NCBI GenBank assembly: GCA_903939845.1 | Contig: CAJAIJ010000018.1 | Coordinates: 124,001 to 188,000 of the forward strand | DNA from: an uncultured Solirubrobacterales bacterium | GTDB taxonomy: Bacteria; Actinomycetota; Thermoleophilia; Solirubrobacterales; 70-9 | Reading direction: 5' to 3' | Length of the DNA stretch: 64,000 bases | Shown: positions 54,396-64,000 of the stretch, one piece after another | Layout of the letters: each line of letters opens with the position of its first letter | Numbering within the stretch: the stretch's first letter is position 1 | Program-made: the position numbers and the translations under genes | The notes under the pieces: generated by a model | The model's database searches: none | Told to the model about the DNA's origin: nothing | The model's input: the letters and a program-made list of their open reading frames with translations, nothing else

Positions 54396-55667
54396 TCAGG
54401 ATTCTTCCTCGACTGCCGCGAGGGCGATGTCATTTCTCATCTGCTTGCCATCGAACTCGACGACGCTCGCGGCATCGTATGCCCGGCGTCGGGCGGTGGC
54501 GACGTCCGGGCCGAGGCCGGTCAGGTTCAGCACCCTGCCCCCGGCAGTGACGATCTCTCCGTCCACGGCGGCGGTTCCGGCGTGGACCACTTCGGCCCCG
54601 GTCGCGGCCTCCTCCAGTCCCGAGATCACGTCACCAGAGGACGACGACTCGGGGTAGCCGGCCGAGGCGAGGACGACGGTCACGGCCCAGTCGTCCGAGA
54701 ACTCGACCTCCCGGTCCCGCAGCCCGCCCGGCTCACACGCTTCGAGAAAGAGCTCGACCAGATCGGACTCGAGCCTGGGCAGGACGGCCTGGGTCTCGGG
54801 ATCGCCGAACCGGGTGTTGTATTCGAGCACTCGCGGCCCATCGGAGGTCATCATCAGGCCGGCGTAGAGGATGCCGTGGAAAGGGGTCCCCCTGGCGGCC
54901 ATCAGTTCGACGATCGGACGGTGGACTTTCTCGCTGAGCTCCTGCACCGTTTCGTCCCCGACTCCCGGGACCGGGGAGAAGCTCCCCATGCCGCCCGTGT
55001 TCGGTCCCGTGTCGCCGTCGCCGATCCTCTTGAAGTCACGGGCCGGAGCGAGAGGAATCGCCCGCTCCCCGTCGCAGATGGCCAGCAGCGAGAGCTCCTC
55101 GCCGTCGAGGAAGTCCTCGATCAGGACCTCGGTGTCCCCGAACCTCTTCTCCTCGAAGAGGAGCTCGATCGCCCGGTCTGCCTGTTCGCGATCGAAGCAG
55201 ATCAGGACTCCCTTGCCGGCCGCCAGGCCGTCGGCCTTGAGGACGACCGGAAAGGATCTGCCGTCGAGCTCGGTCCGGGCCTCCTCTGCCGCCGAGACCA
55301 CCCGATAGCCGGCGGTCGGGACGCCGGCCTCGGCCATTGCCTCCTTGGCGAATGCCTTCGAGCCCTCGAGCCGGGCGGCGGCTTCGGTCGGACCGAATGC
55401 CCGGATTCCGGCGGCGGCGAGTCCATCGACCACCCCGGCCACGAGCGGGGCCTCGGGACCGATCACGACCAGGTCGATCCCTTCTTCCCGGGCTACGGCC
55501 ACGACTGCCTCGGTGTCGGTCGGGTCGAGGTCGGGTAGGCAGGACGCTTCGGCGGCGATCCCGGGGTTGCCCGGGGCACAGAACAGTTCGGGTTCGCGAA
55601 CCGACCTCGCCAGTGCCTTGACGATCGCGTGTTCGCGACCGCCGCCTCCGAGCACGAGGATCTTCAC
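54396..55667 (-). CDS. purD: Phosphoribosylamine-glycine ligase
   Basis: 423 residues. VLVLGGGGREHAI start (GTG 55667), LVVIGPEAPLVAGVVD, ATP-grasp KADGLAAGKGVLIC, TGGMGSFSPVP, EYNTRFGDPETQAVLP. It makes GAR. First gene of purD-purB-GST. Confidence 0.95.
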   Translation of the reverse strand: MKILVLGGGGREHAIVKALARSVREPELFCAPGNPGIAAEASCLPDLDPTDTEAVVAVAREEGIDLVVIGPEAPLVAGVVDGLAAAGIRAFGPTEAAARLEGSKAFAKEAMAEAGVPTAGYRVVSAAEEARTELDGRSFPVVLKADGLAAGKGVLICFDREQADRAIELLFEEKRFGDTEVLIEDFLDGEELSLLAICDGERAIPLAPARDFKRIGDGDTGPNTGGMGSFSPVPGVGDETVQELSEKVHRPIVELMAARGTPFHGILYAGLMMTSDGPRVLEYNTRFGDPETQAVLPRLESDLVELFLEACEPGGLRDREVEFSDDWAVTVVLASAGYPESSSSGDVISGLEEAATGAEVVHAGTAAVDGEIVTAGGRVLNLTGLGPDVATARRRAYDAASVVEFDGKQMRNDIALAAVEEES

Positions 55668-55704
55668 GACCGGTCTCCCGATGCCTCGCTGTGGCGCGAC
55701 GGAC

Positions 55705-55986
55705 TCAGAGGATCTCCGCGATCCGGTCGGACGGGAAGGCCGCCATGGTCTGGCTGGACATCGTGCCCCTCGAACCCATCTCGACCGAGACCCGGGCCAT
55801 CGCCTCCTCCGATTCGGCCTCGATCACCGAGACGAAGTCATAGGCACCGAGGGTCGCATACTGAGCGACGACCCTGGCGCCGAGTGCCTCGACCTCGGCA
55901 TTCACTTCGGCCACGCGGGCCGGGTTCTTCTTCAGGGTCTTCACCCCGTCCGGGGTCAGGTTCGTGAGCATGATGAAGGTCGGCAT
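55705..55986 (-). CDS. GYD domain protein
   Basis: 93 residues. Short alpha/beta fold with FIMLTNLTPDGVKTLKKNP, QYATLGAYDFVSVIEAESE (G-x-YD) and GTMSSQTMAAF. Family of unknown function, often single-domain. Separate by 37 bp from purD. Confidence 0.88.
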   Translation of the reverse strand: MPTFIMLTNLTPDGVKTLKKNPARVAEVNAEVEALGARVVAQYATLGAYDFVSVIEAESEEAMARVSVEMGSRGTMSSQTMAAFPSDRIAEIL

Positions 55987-56111
55987 GGCGTCTTCTCTCC
56001 TCCTGGTCGTCCGAAGTCTCCGACAGAGCCGGTTGTCACGGGCCGCCCATGGGACGACCCGCGGTCAGGATAGATGCTGGAGGTCGGAAGGGCTACCGGG
56101 GTGACCGGGAC

Positions 56112-57701
56112 TCAGGCGCCGAAGCCGGCGTGGATGTGATCCCTGTGATCGGACATCGCGAATGCCGGTCCCGCCCCGTCCAGGTCGTAGCCGTAGATCA
56201 GTTCGGTCGGCTGCGCCCCGCCCGGCATCTGGACGATCAGGCGCCCGATCTGGGAGCAGGGACTCTCATACGACATGTCGGTGCAGGGGACGCCGTTCGC
56301 GGCCGCGATGTCGACCGCCCGGCCGTAATAGTGGTTGGAGACGTTCCCGCTGGCCGTCAACATGCTGTGGTCGGTCCTGAGCGAGGAGATCAGCAGGCTG
56401 TAGCGCTGGGTCAGGTAGGCCAGGAGGTTGATCACGCGGGCATCGATCAGGCCGGACTGGATGTCACGGGCTGCCGAGGCGTTGAGGATCTGGAGGTTGT
56501 CCCAGTTGATCTCGGTTGCGGTCGAGTTCGTCGTCGGGCGGGGGTAGAGGATCGTCCAGGCGTTCTCGCTCTTGGCGCACTTGCCGGCCATGCGGTCGGC
56601 GTCGCGGTTGATCGCCTCGACGTACCACTCGGCGTGGTTGTGATCGAACAGGGCCTTGTCGACCCCGCCCTTGGCCCAGACCATCCGGCCGAAGGTCGAG
56701 ACGGCATCCCACGGCTCGTCGCGGGTGACGAGTCCGTCGCCATTGCCGTCGACTCCGTAGTCGGCCCACTGTTCGGCCGTGAGTCCCATCGGCCCGGTCT
56801 CGCGCATTTGGCGCCAGTCCATCCCGCGACCGTAGTCGGACTCGACCCTGGCCACGGCGGCCATAGTCCAGATCCCGCGCTTGCCGAGGTCGTAGCGTGC
56901 GGCGGCGTTCTCGAATGCCCTCATGTAGTAGTCGGGGATCTCGGGGGCCCGCTTCGGCTTGGCCTCACAGGTGAAGACGGTCAGCCTCTCCGGCTCGACC
57001 TTCCGGGTGTCTTCGAGTGCTCCGTAACAGGCTGCGTGATCGAGTACGTCTTCGACGTACCAGTCGGCGTGGTTGTAGGCCCAGATCGCGTCGTACCAAT
57101 CGCCCGGTGCCCCAGAGGCACTCAGGTAGTTGGCGGCGGAGTGGATCGCATCGCGGGCGTTGTACGGGTCTGCCTCGCCGTCTCCGTCACCGTCTACTCC
57201 GTAGGCATCCCAGGTGGCCGGCATGAACTGCATCCATCCGACCGCCCCTGCGTAGGAGGTCACTTCGTTGAGTCGACCGAAGTCGGTCTCGATCCGGTTG
57301 ATCGCTGCCAGGATCTGTGGACCTCTCTCGCCCAGCGAATACTTGTTCGAGGCCTGGATGTAAAGAGGGATCAGGTTCCTGGGCGGGCCGAGCGTGCCGT
57401 CGCAGGCCTTGGGCGCCCCGCTCGGATCATTCAGCCCGAGGTTCGGGTCGGTCGTGATCGACGACCCGTTCGAATCCGGTGCCGAGGCGGTGCCGGCCGA
57501 GTCCGGTGCCGGCTTGGCCGGGACGACCGGCTTCGGCTTCGAGGGCTTCGGCTTTTCAGGAAGGCCGGCCGGATCGACTCCGCCGGTGGCGGTGCTCGGC
57601 TTCGGAGTGGGTTGCTGGGCACCCTGAGCCTGGTGTGCGGTCCCGGTGGCCAGGATCACGCCGACAGAGATCGAAGCGAGGGCAGTTCGGAATCGACTCA
57701 C
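56112..57701 (-). CDS. Secreted murein hydrolase: two lytic transglycosylase domains plus M15-like peptidase
   Basis: 529 residues, GTG start at 57701, signal peptide (TALASISVGVILATGTAHQAQG), then a Pro/Lys-rich linker. The first Slt35/MltB-like domain has catalytic Glu in AAINRIETDFGR, GWMQFMPATWDAYG and an EF-hand-like DGDGDGEADPYNARDAI. A second such domain has AVARVESDYGRG and DGNGDGLVTRDEPWD. The C-terminus has SNHYYGRAVDI and DHRDHIHAGFGA, the H-x6-D and H-x-H zinc pattern of M15-like D,D-peptidases. It should cut both glycan and peptide. Four bases after the 57706 gene, hence co-expressed. Confidence 0.8.
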   Translation of the reverse strand: MSRFRTALASISVGVILATGTAHQAQGAQQPTPKPSTATGGVDPAGLPEKPKPSKPKPVVPAKPAPDSAGTASAPDSNGSSITTDPNLGLNDPSGAPKACDGTLGPPRNLIPLYIQASNKYSLGERGPQILAAINRIETDFGRLNEVTSYAGAVGWMQFMPATWDAYGVDGDGDGEADPYNARDAIHSAANYLSASGAPGDWYDAIWAYNHADWYVEDVLDHAACYGALEDTRKVEPERLTVFTCEAKPKRAPEIPDYYMRAFENAAARYDLGKRGIWTMAAVARVESDYGRGMDWRQMRETGPMGLTAEQWADYGVDGNGDGLVTRDEPWDAVSTFGRMVWAKGGVDKALFDHNHAEWYVEAINRDADRMAGKCAKSENAWTILYPRPTTNSTATEINWDNLQILNASAARDIQSGLIDARVINLLAYLTQRYSLLISSLRTDHSMLTASGNVSNHYYGRAVDIAAANGVPCTDMSYESPCSQIGRLIVQMPGGAQPTELIYGYDLDGAGPAFAMSDHRDHIHAGFGA

Positions 57702-57705
57702 CGGA

Positions 57706-58647
57706 TCAGCCCCTTACCTCTGCGACCAGCCACCCTCGGCCGTTCACCTTCTTCATGCCGAGCCTCAACTCGCTGGCTGAACCCGTTCTCATCAGGGCGA
57801 CGCTGACGTCGAGCCGGTCGCCCTTCTTCTCGCCCTCGACGACGTTGAGCACGGTTGCCTGTGGCACCTTGCCCTTCTCGGGGAGTCGCGGCGGACGCCG
57901 GTCCAGCTCTCGGGCGAGCTTCGGGGTCGAGGTCGAGCGAAGGGACTTGCCTGCATCGTTGCGGCCGAGTTCGTAGGCGACGAAGGACTCGGCGAAGTCA
58001 TGGGCGACCTTGAGCGCCGGATCCTTCGGCTTCGGCTTCGGCCGAACGGCCTCGGGCGGCAGGGAGTCGTCTGTCGAACCCTTGCCCTTGGTCGACCCGG
58101 ACAGGGCCGGGGTGGCTCCCTGGAGCGTCGGGTCGGTAGAGGTCTCGGTCGCGGCGGGCGGGATCAAGGGGACCACGACGGTCTCGGTCGCGGTCGGCGC
58201 GTCGGCGAGGGTCGCCTGATCACGGGACTGTTCGGCTTCGTTGTAGAAGTAGACGGCTGCGGTGACGGCCCCGGCGGCGAGCATCGCGAGAGCTGTCCCA
58301 CCGACCCAGGCGGCCGGACCGTACTTGCGGGCGGGAGCCGGACGCTCCTTGCGGGCCACCTCGGTCCTGCGAAGACGATCTGCGATCGGCCACACGACCG
58401 ACTTCTCCAATGACCACCATGCCCTCCGGAACGGCCACGCGATCTCGGTGCCGATTCGGGTCGCGAGCCGCCTGGCCTTGCCGATCAGGGCTGCGGCCGG
58501 CCAGATCACGAACCTCTCGATCGCCCACCAGACCCTCCGGACGAACCAGGCGGGACCGCTGGGGCCGACCTCCGATCCGGTGCCGGCGTCCTGGGTGAGC
58601 CTCCCGGTCTCGTCCCCTGCGCTTTTTCGATCCTTGTGTCTGAACAT
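57706..58647 (-). CDS. Single-span membrane protein with a duplicated Trp motif, partner of the murein hydrolase
   Basis: 313 residues. The N-terminus has two similar blocks: residues 39-60 (VWWAIERFVIWPAAALIGK) and 76-94 (AWWSLEKSVVWPIADRLRR), rich in Trp and basic residues, likely amphipathic or membrane-touching. One span at about 112-135 (AWVGGTALAMLAAGAVTAAV), then a long Pro/Thr/Ser linker and a C-terminal domain (VAHDFAESFVAYELGRNDA, LNVVEGEKKGDRLDVSVAL). Not recognised; the C-terminal part recalls conjugal-transfer-type periplasmic domains, weakly. Confidence 0.65.
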   Translation of the reverse strand: MFRHKDRKSAGDETGRLTQDAGTGSEVGPSGPAWFVRRVWWAIERFVIWPAAALIGKARRLATRIGTEIAWPFRRAWWSLEKSVVWPIADRLRRTEVARKERPAPARKYGPAAWVGGTALAMLAAGAVTAAVYFYNEAEQSRDQATLADAPTATETVVVPLIPPAATETSTDPTLQGATPALSGSTKGKGSTDDSLPPEAVRPKPKPKDPALKVAHDFAESFVAYELGRNDAGKSLRSTSTPKLARELDRRPPRLPEKGKVPQATVLNVVEGEKKGDRLDVSVALMRTGSASELRLGMKKVNGRGWLVAEVRG

Positions 58648-58774
58648 CGAACGACGTTTTGAACACCCTCGTCGGGTGGTCGAAGCCTGATTAGACCTTA
58701 GCTTCCCTCCTATAAAAGGAAGGTAAAGGTCGTGTTATCCGGGCAGGAACATTCAGCTGTGCCGGATGAGGGTC

Positions 58775-58805
58775 GGGCGCTCCGACCGGATTGGCCGGAG
58801 CGCCC
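58775..58805 (-). terminator. Strong hairpin downstream of clpB
   Basis: GGGCGCTCCG (58775-58784) and CGGAGCGCCC (58796-58805) are perfect 10-bp arms around an 11-base loop. It lies about 17 bp after the clpB stop in transcription direction. No T-run follows, but such stems without U-tracts often serve in high-GC Actinobacteria. The rest of 58648-58821 holds the promoter region of the 58647 gene, where I see no clear boxes. Confidence 0.55.
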
Positions 58806-58821
58806 GCCATACGGCTCTGGG

Positions 58822-61392
<2,571 letters not shown>

Positions 61393-61393
61393 C

Positions 61394-61879
61394 TCAATCC
61401 TTTCCGGGTCTCCTGACCCTCACCCGAACCGGCGCGGCTCTTGCCGTCCTGCCGCTGGGCGTTTCGTAGCGTCCATAGGGGACGATCTCGGTCTTCAGTT
61501 CCTTGCGGACACGCTCCATCTCGGTGACCAGACGCCTCTCGAGTTGGCCGGCCCTCTGCCTCATCCGCTCCAGCTCGACCTTCATCTCGTCGAATCGCTG
61601 TTCCATCTCCAGGACCGTGCCTACTCCCGCCAGGTTCAGGCCGTGCTCGGTGGTCAGCTGCTGGATCCTTCTCAACTTCTCGACATCGCGACGGGAGTAG
61701 AGGCGGGTGTTCCGGGGCGATCGCTTCGGAGTGATCAGCCCCCTCGCCTCATATATCCGGAGGGTCTGGGGGTGCATCTCGGCCAGCTCTGCGGCGACCG
61801 AGATCATGAACACCCCCTGCTCCTCGTCGATCTCGATCCGACCCTCGCCGGCCGTGGTGCCGTGTTCGCCGTCGCTCAT
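61394..61879 (-). CDS. hspR: HspR, MerR-family heat-shock repressor
   Basis: 161 residues. [24 protein letters not shown], then [28 protein letters not shown], the MerR/HspR core; a coiled coil with [18 protein letters not shown] follows. The C-terminus is basic. It represses the dnaK operon with DnaK as corepressor. ATG overlaps the dnaJ stop (ATGA). Confidence 0.95.
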   Translation of the reverse strand: MSDGEHGTTAGEGRIEIDEEQGVFMISVAAELAEMHPQTLRIYEARGLITPKRSPRNTRLYSRRDVEKLRRIQQLTTEHGLNLAGVGTVLEMEQRFDEMKVELERMRQRAGQLERRLVTEMERVRKELKTEIVPYGRYETPSGRTARAAPVRVRVRRPGKD

Positions 61880-62997
61880 TTCGAGCCTCCTCCGGACGAG
61901 GACCTCGCCTTGGCCAGCAGCTCGCTCCTCGGGTCGACCCCGTTGAGCGAGTCGGCCAGCTGGTCGACGGCCTTGCGCTGTTCATCGTTGAGGTCCCTGG
62001 GAACCGTCACGCCGAGGCGGTAGCGGATGTCCCCGCGAGCACCCTTGCCGCGGCCACCGGTCTTCGGGGGTCCTTCGCCCTTCAGGCGCTGGATCGTTCC
62101 GTTCTGCGTTCCGGGGGCAACCCGTATCCGCTTGGTCCCCTTCAGGGTCGGGACCTCGATCGTCCCTCCCCTGATCGCCTCGGTTACCGAGATCGGCACC
62201 TCCACCTCGAGGTTGCCGTCGTCCAGCCTCTTGAAGATGGGGGATGGCGATACCTGGACGGTCACGAAGAGGTCTCCTGACGGAGCTCCCCGCTCGCCGG
62301 CCTCGCCCTTCCTTGCAACCCTGATCCGGGCACCGTCCTTGACTCCGGCCGGCACGTTGACGCGGTAGCGCTTGGTCTGCTGGGTTCGACCGGATCCTCC
62401 ACAGGTGCCGCACGGGTCGGGAATGATCTGACCGTTGCCGTGGCAGGTCGGACAGGGCTGGCTGATCGAGAAGAATCCCTGCCCCTGGGCATCGATTCCG
62501 CGGCCCTGGCAGGCCGGGCAGGTCTGGGAGGTCGTTCCCGGCTTCGCTCCGGTGCCGGAGCAGGTCGGGCAGGTCTCGGACTTCGGGATCGTTACCGAGA
62601 TCTGAGTCCCGTTCATCGCGTCGTCGAACGAGATCCGGACGTCGGTCTCGAGGTCACGCCCCCGAATCGGCTGACCTCCACCCGGGCCACCGCCCCGGCT
62701 GAAGATCGTCGAAAAGATGTCTCCGATGTCACCGGGGAATCCCCCGGCCTGATCGCCGAACGGGTTGCCGCCGCCACCCATCCCGAAGATCCCGCCGGAG
62801 TCGTACTCCTTGCGCTTCTCTGGATCGGAGAGGACGTCGTAGGCCTCCTGGACCTCCTTGAATCTCTCTTCGGCCTCGGCATCCCCCGGGTTTCGGTCCG
62901 GGTGGTACTGCCGCACCAGTTTCCGGTGGGCCTTCTTTATTTCCTCGTCGGTCGCCTTCTTCGAGACGCCGAGCACCTCATAGAGGTCTCTGGCCAT
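61876..62997 (-). CDS. dnaJ: Chaperone DnaJ
   Basis: 373 residues. J domain with RQYHPDRNPGD (HPD), Gly/Phe stretch, four CxxCxGxG repeats (CPTCSGTG, CPACQGRG, CPTCHGNG, CGTCGGSG), and the C-terminal substrate domain. Co-chaperone of DnaK. Nine bases after grpE. Confidence 0.97.
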   Translation of the reverse strand: MARDLYEVLGVSKKATDEEIKKAHRKLVRQYHPDRNPGDAEAEERFKEVQEAYDVLSDPEKRKEYDSGGIFGMGGGGNPFGDQAGGFPGDIGDIFSTIFSRGGGPGGGQPIRGRDLETDVRISFDDAMNGTQISVTIPKSETCPTCSGTGAKPGTTSQTCPACQGRGIDAQGQGFFSISQPCPTCHGNGQIIPDPCGTCGGSGRTQQTKRYRVNVPAGVKDGARIRVARKGEAGERGAPSGDLFVTVQVSPSPIFKRLDDGNLEVEVPISVTEAIRGGTIEVPTLKGTKRIRVAPGTQNGTIQRLKGEGPPKTGGRGKGARGDIRYRLGVTVPRDLNDEQRKAVDQLADSLNGVDPRSELLAKARSSSGGGSK

Positions 62998-63005
62998 GGC
63001 TCCTC

Positions 63006-63620
63006 CTATCTGCCGACCACCACGCGGGCCGCCCGGATCACCTGGTCGCCGCTCCGGTAGCCGCGCTGCAACACCTCGACGACGCTCCCCGGTTCGACGC
63101 CGTCGCCCTCGACCGCCTGGATGGCCTCGTGGAGGTTGGGATCGAACTGCTCACCGCTCGGGTCGAAGACCTCGACCCCGACCCGGCTCAGTGCCGAGTT
63201 CAGGTCGCGATAGGCGACCACGACGCCCTGAAGGCTGATCGGGGAATCCTCCGGCAGCCCCTCGCCAAGTGCGACCGACGGGTTCAACCCCTCGGCCGTC
63301 ATCACCCGCTCGAGGTTGTCGAGACACGCGATGACGCCCTCGGCCATCTCGAGTCGACCTCTGGCCACCGCGGTCTCGGTCTCTCCGGCGACCCTCTTCC
63401 GGTAGTTGTCGAAGTCGGCCCTGGTCCGCTGCGCGAGGTCGAGATATTCGTCTCGCTCCCGCTCGGCACGGGACAGGGGATCTTCCTCGACCGGCTCCGG
63501 GTCGACCGGGGCCTCATCGGTCGGTTCGGTCGGTTCGGGTCCGGCCGGGGCTGTGGCCTCCGGGGCCTCAGCCCCGGAGACGACCTCGCCCTCGGCAGGG
63601 GTGTCTTCCTCGATGCCCAT
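63006..63620 (-). CDS. grpE: Nucleotide exchange factor GrpE
   Basis: 204 residues. The N-terminus is acidic and disordered (PEPTEPTDEAPVDPEPVEED). The long helix and core follow (RDEYLDLAQRTRADFDNYRKR, VIACLDNLERVM, LHEAIQAVEGDGVEPGSVVEVLQRGY). It releases ADP from DnaK. Two bases after dnaK. Confidence 0.95.
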   Translation of the reverse strand: MGIEEDTPAEGEVVSGAEAPEATAPAGPEPTEPTDEAPVDPEPVEEDPLSRAERERDEYLDLAQRTRADFDNYRKRVAGETETAVARGRLEMAEGVIACLDNLERVMTAEGLNPSVALGEGLPEDSPISLQGVVVAYRDLNSALSRVGVEVFDPSGEQFDPNLHEAIQAVEGDGVEPGSVVEVLQRGYRSGDQVIRAARVVVGR

Positions 63621-63622
63621 TC

Positions 63623-64000
63623 CTACCGGTCCTCGTCCTCGTCGACCACCTCGGCGTCGATCACCTCTTCCTCGTCGGAGGAGGTCCCGGCCTCGCCGTC
63701 TCCGGCGGCCGCCCCGGCCTGAGCCGACTGGTAGACCTTCTCGGACACGGTGTGGAAAGCCGACTGAAGTGCCTCGGCCTTGGAGTTGATCAGGTCGACG
63801 TCCTCGGAGGCCTCGAGTGAATCGCGAACGTCCTTGATCGCGTCCTCGATCAACTTCCTGTCCTCGTCGGAGACCTGGTCACCGAGCTCTTCGAGCTGCT
63901 TCTCCGCCGTGTACGCCGCGTTCTCGGCCACGTTCCTGGCCTCGGCCAGTTCGCGCTGCCTGCGGTCGTCCTCGGCATGGGCCTCGGCGTCCGAGACCAT
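63623..64000 (-). CDS. dnaK: Chaperone DnaK, C-terminal part (partial)
   Basis: 125 residues at the right edge; the gene starts outside. The helical lid is visible (VSDAEAHAEDDRRQRELAEARN, YTAEKQLEELGDQVSDEDR, LQSAFHTVSEKVYQ) and an acidic tail (DEEEVIDAEVVDEDEDR). First gene of the operon; HspR binding sites would be beyond the window. Confidence 0.93.
   Translation of the reverse strand: MVSDAEAHAEDDRRQRELAEARNVAENAAYTAEKQLEELGDQVSDEDRKLIEDAIKDVRDSLEASEDVDLINSKAEALQSAFHTVSEKVYQSAQAGAAAGDGEAGTSSDEEEVIDAEVVDEDEDR

Overview
The window is GC-rich, densely coded bacterial chromosome with no phage, insertion sequence, CRISPR array or large repeat. Several features point to the Actinobacteria: a dnaK-grpE-dnaJ-hspR-clpB chaperone operon, frequent GTG and TTG starts, very short or overlapping gene junctions, and actinobacterial-type small membrane proteins. 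The gene mix (fused E1, fused ThiS-ThiG, one-piece SdhC with sdhCAB order, a conserved acidic protein beginning GTLDDAIREHLELK) suggests the Thermoleophilia/Solirubrobacterales. That placement is inference; no rRNA is present to confirm it.

Layout. 1-9.4 kb: the end of a polysaccharide-initiating sugar transferase, metF, two acyltransferases, a sugar porter, gluQRS, two tRNA-Ala genes (CGC and TGC anticodons), an acidic protein, a polysaccharide deacetylase and a cation/proton antiporter. 9.7-18 kb: membrane and metal/redox genes, with a DUF4234 protein, a ZIP transporter, and a PepSY protein next to an OmpR-type two-component system. Divergent from that system is a small protein-ApbE-ferric-reductase-like operon, followed by TerC, FluC/CrcB and YccF. 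18-21.2 kb: metY-metX-metW behind a structured leader. 21.3-28.6 kb: a hydrolase, sdhCAB, an acyl-CoA dehydrogenase divergent from an SDR, and uppP.

28.6-35.9 kb (minus strand): a tightly coupled operon lpdA - fused E1 - E2 - unknown hexad-repeat Cys protein - lipB - lipA - degenerate rhomboid. It encodes a 2-oxoacid dehydrogenase complex together with the enzymes that make and attach its lipoyl cofactor. 36-39.5 kb: thiamin synthesis, with thiE on the minus strand and, divergently, a TPP riboswitch, thiO and a thiS-thiG fusion. 39.5-42.2 kb: tRNA-Lys, a TetR regulator and a cytochrome P450. 42.3-55.7 kb: purine synthesis in blocks (purN-purH; purC-S-Q-L-F; purD-purB plus a GST-like protein), interrupted by a HicA-like pair, a VOC protein and a secreted beta-propeller. 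55.7-64 kb: a GYD protein, a three-domain murein hydrolase with a membrane partner, and the chaperone operon running off the right edge within dnaK.

The most unusual item is the 121-residue protein between E2 and lipB. It is built of about thirteen six-residue repeats in one register, which change from Ser/Ala/Gly to Cys at every third residue (nine Cys), and it is joined to its neighbours by four-base overlaps at both ends. Other points of interest are a potential pseudoknotted RNA upstream of metY, a shared 19-nt motif upstream of the PepSY gene and in the gap between the response regulator and the flavin/reductase operon, the ThiS-ThiG fusion with an internal Gly-Gly, and a catalytically dead rhomboid coupled to lipA.
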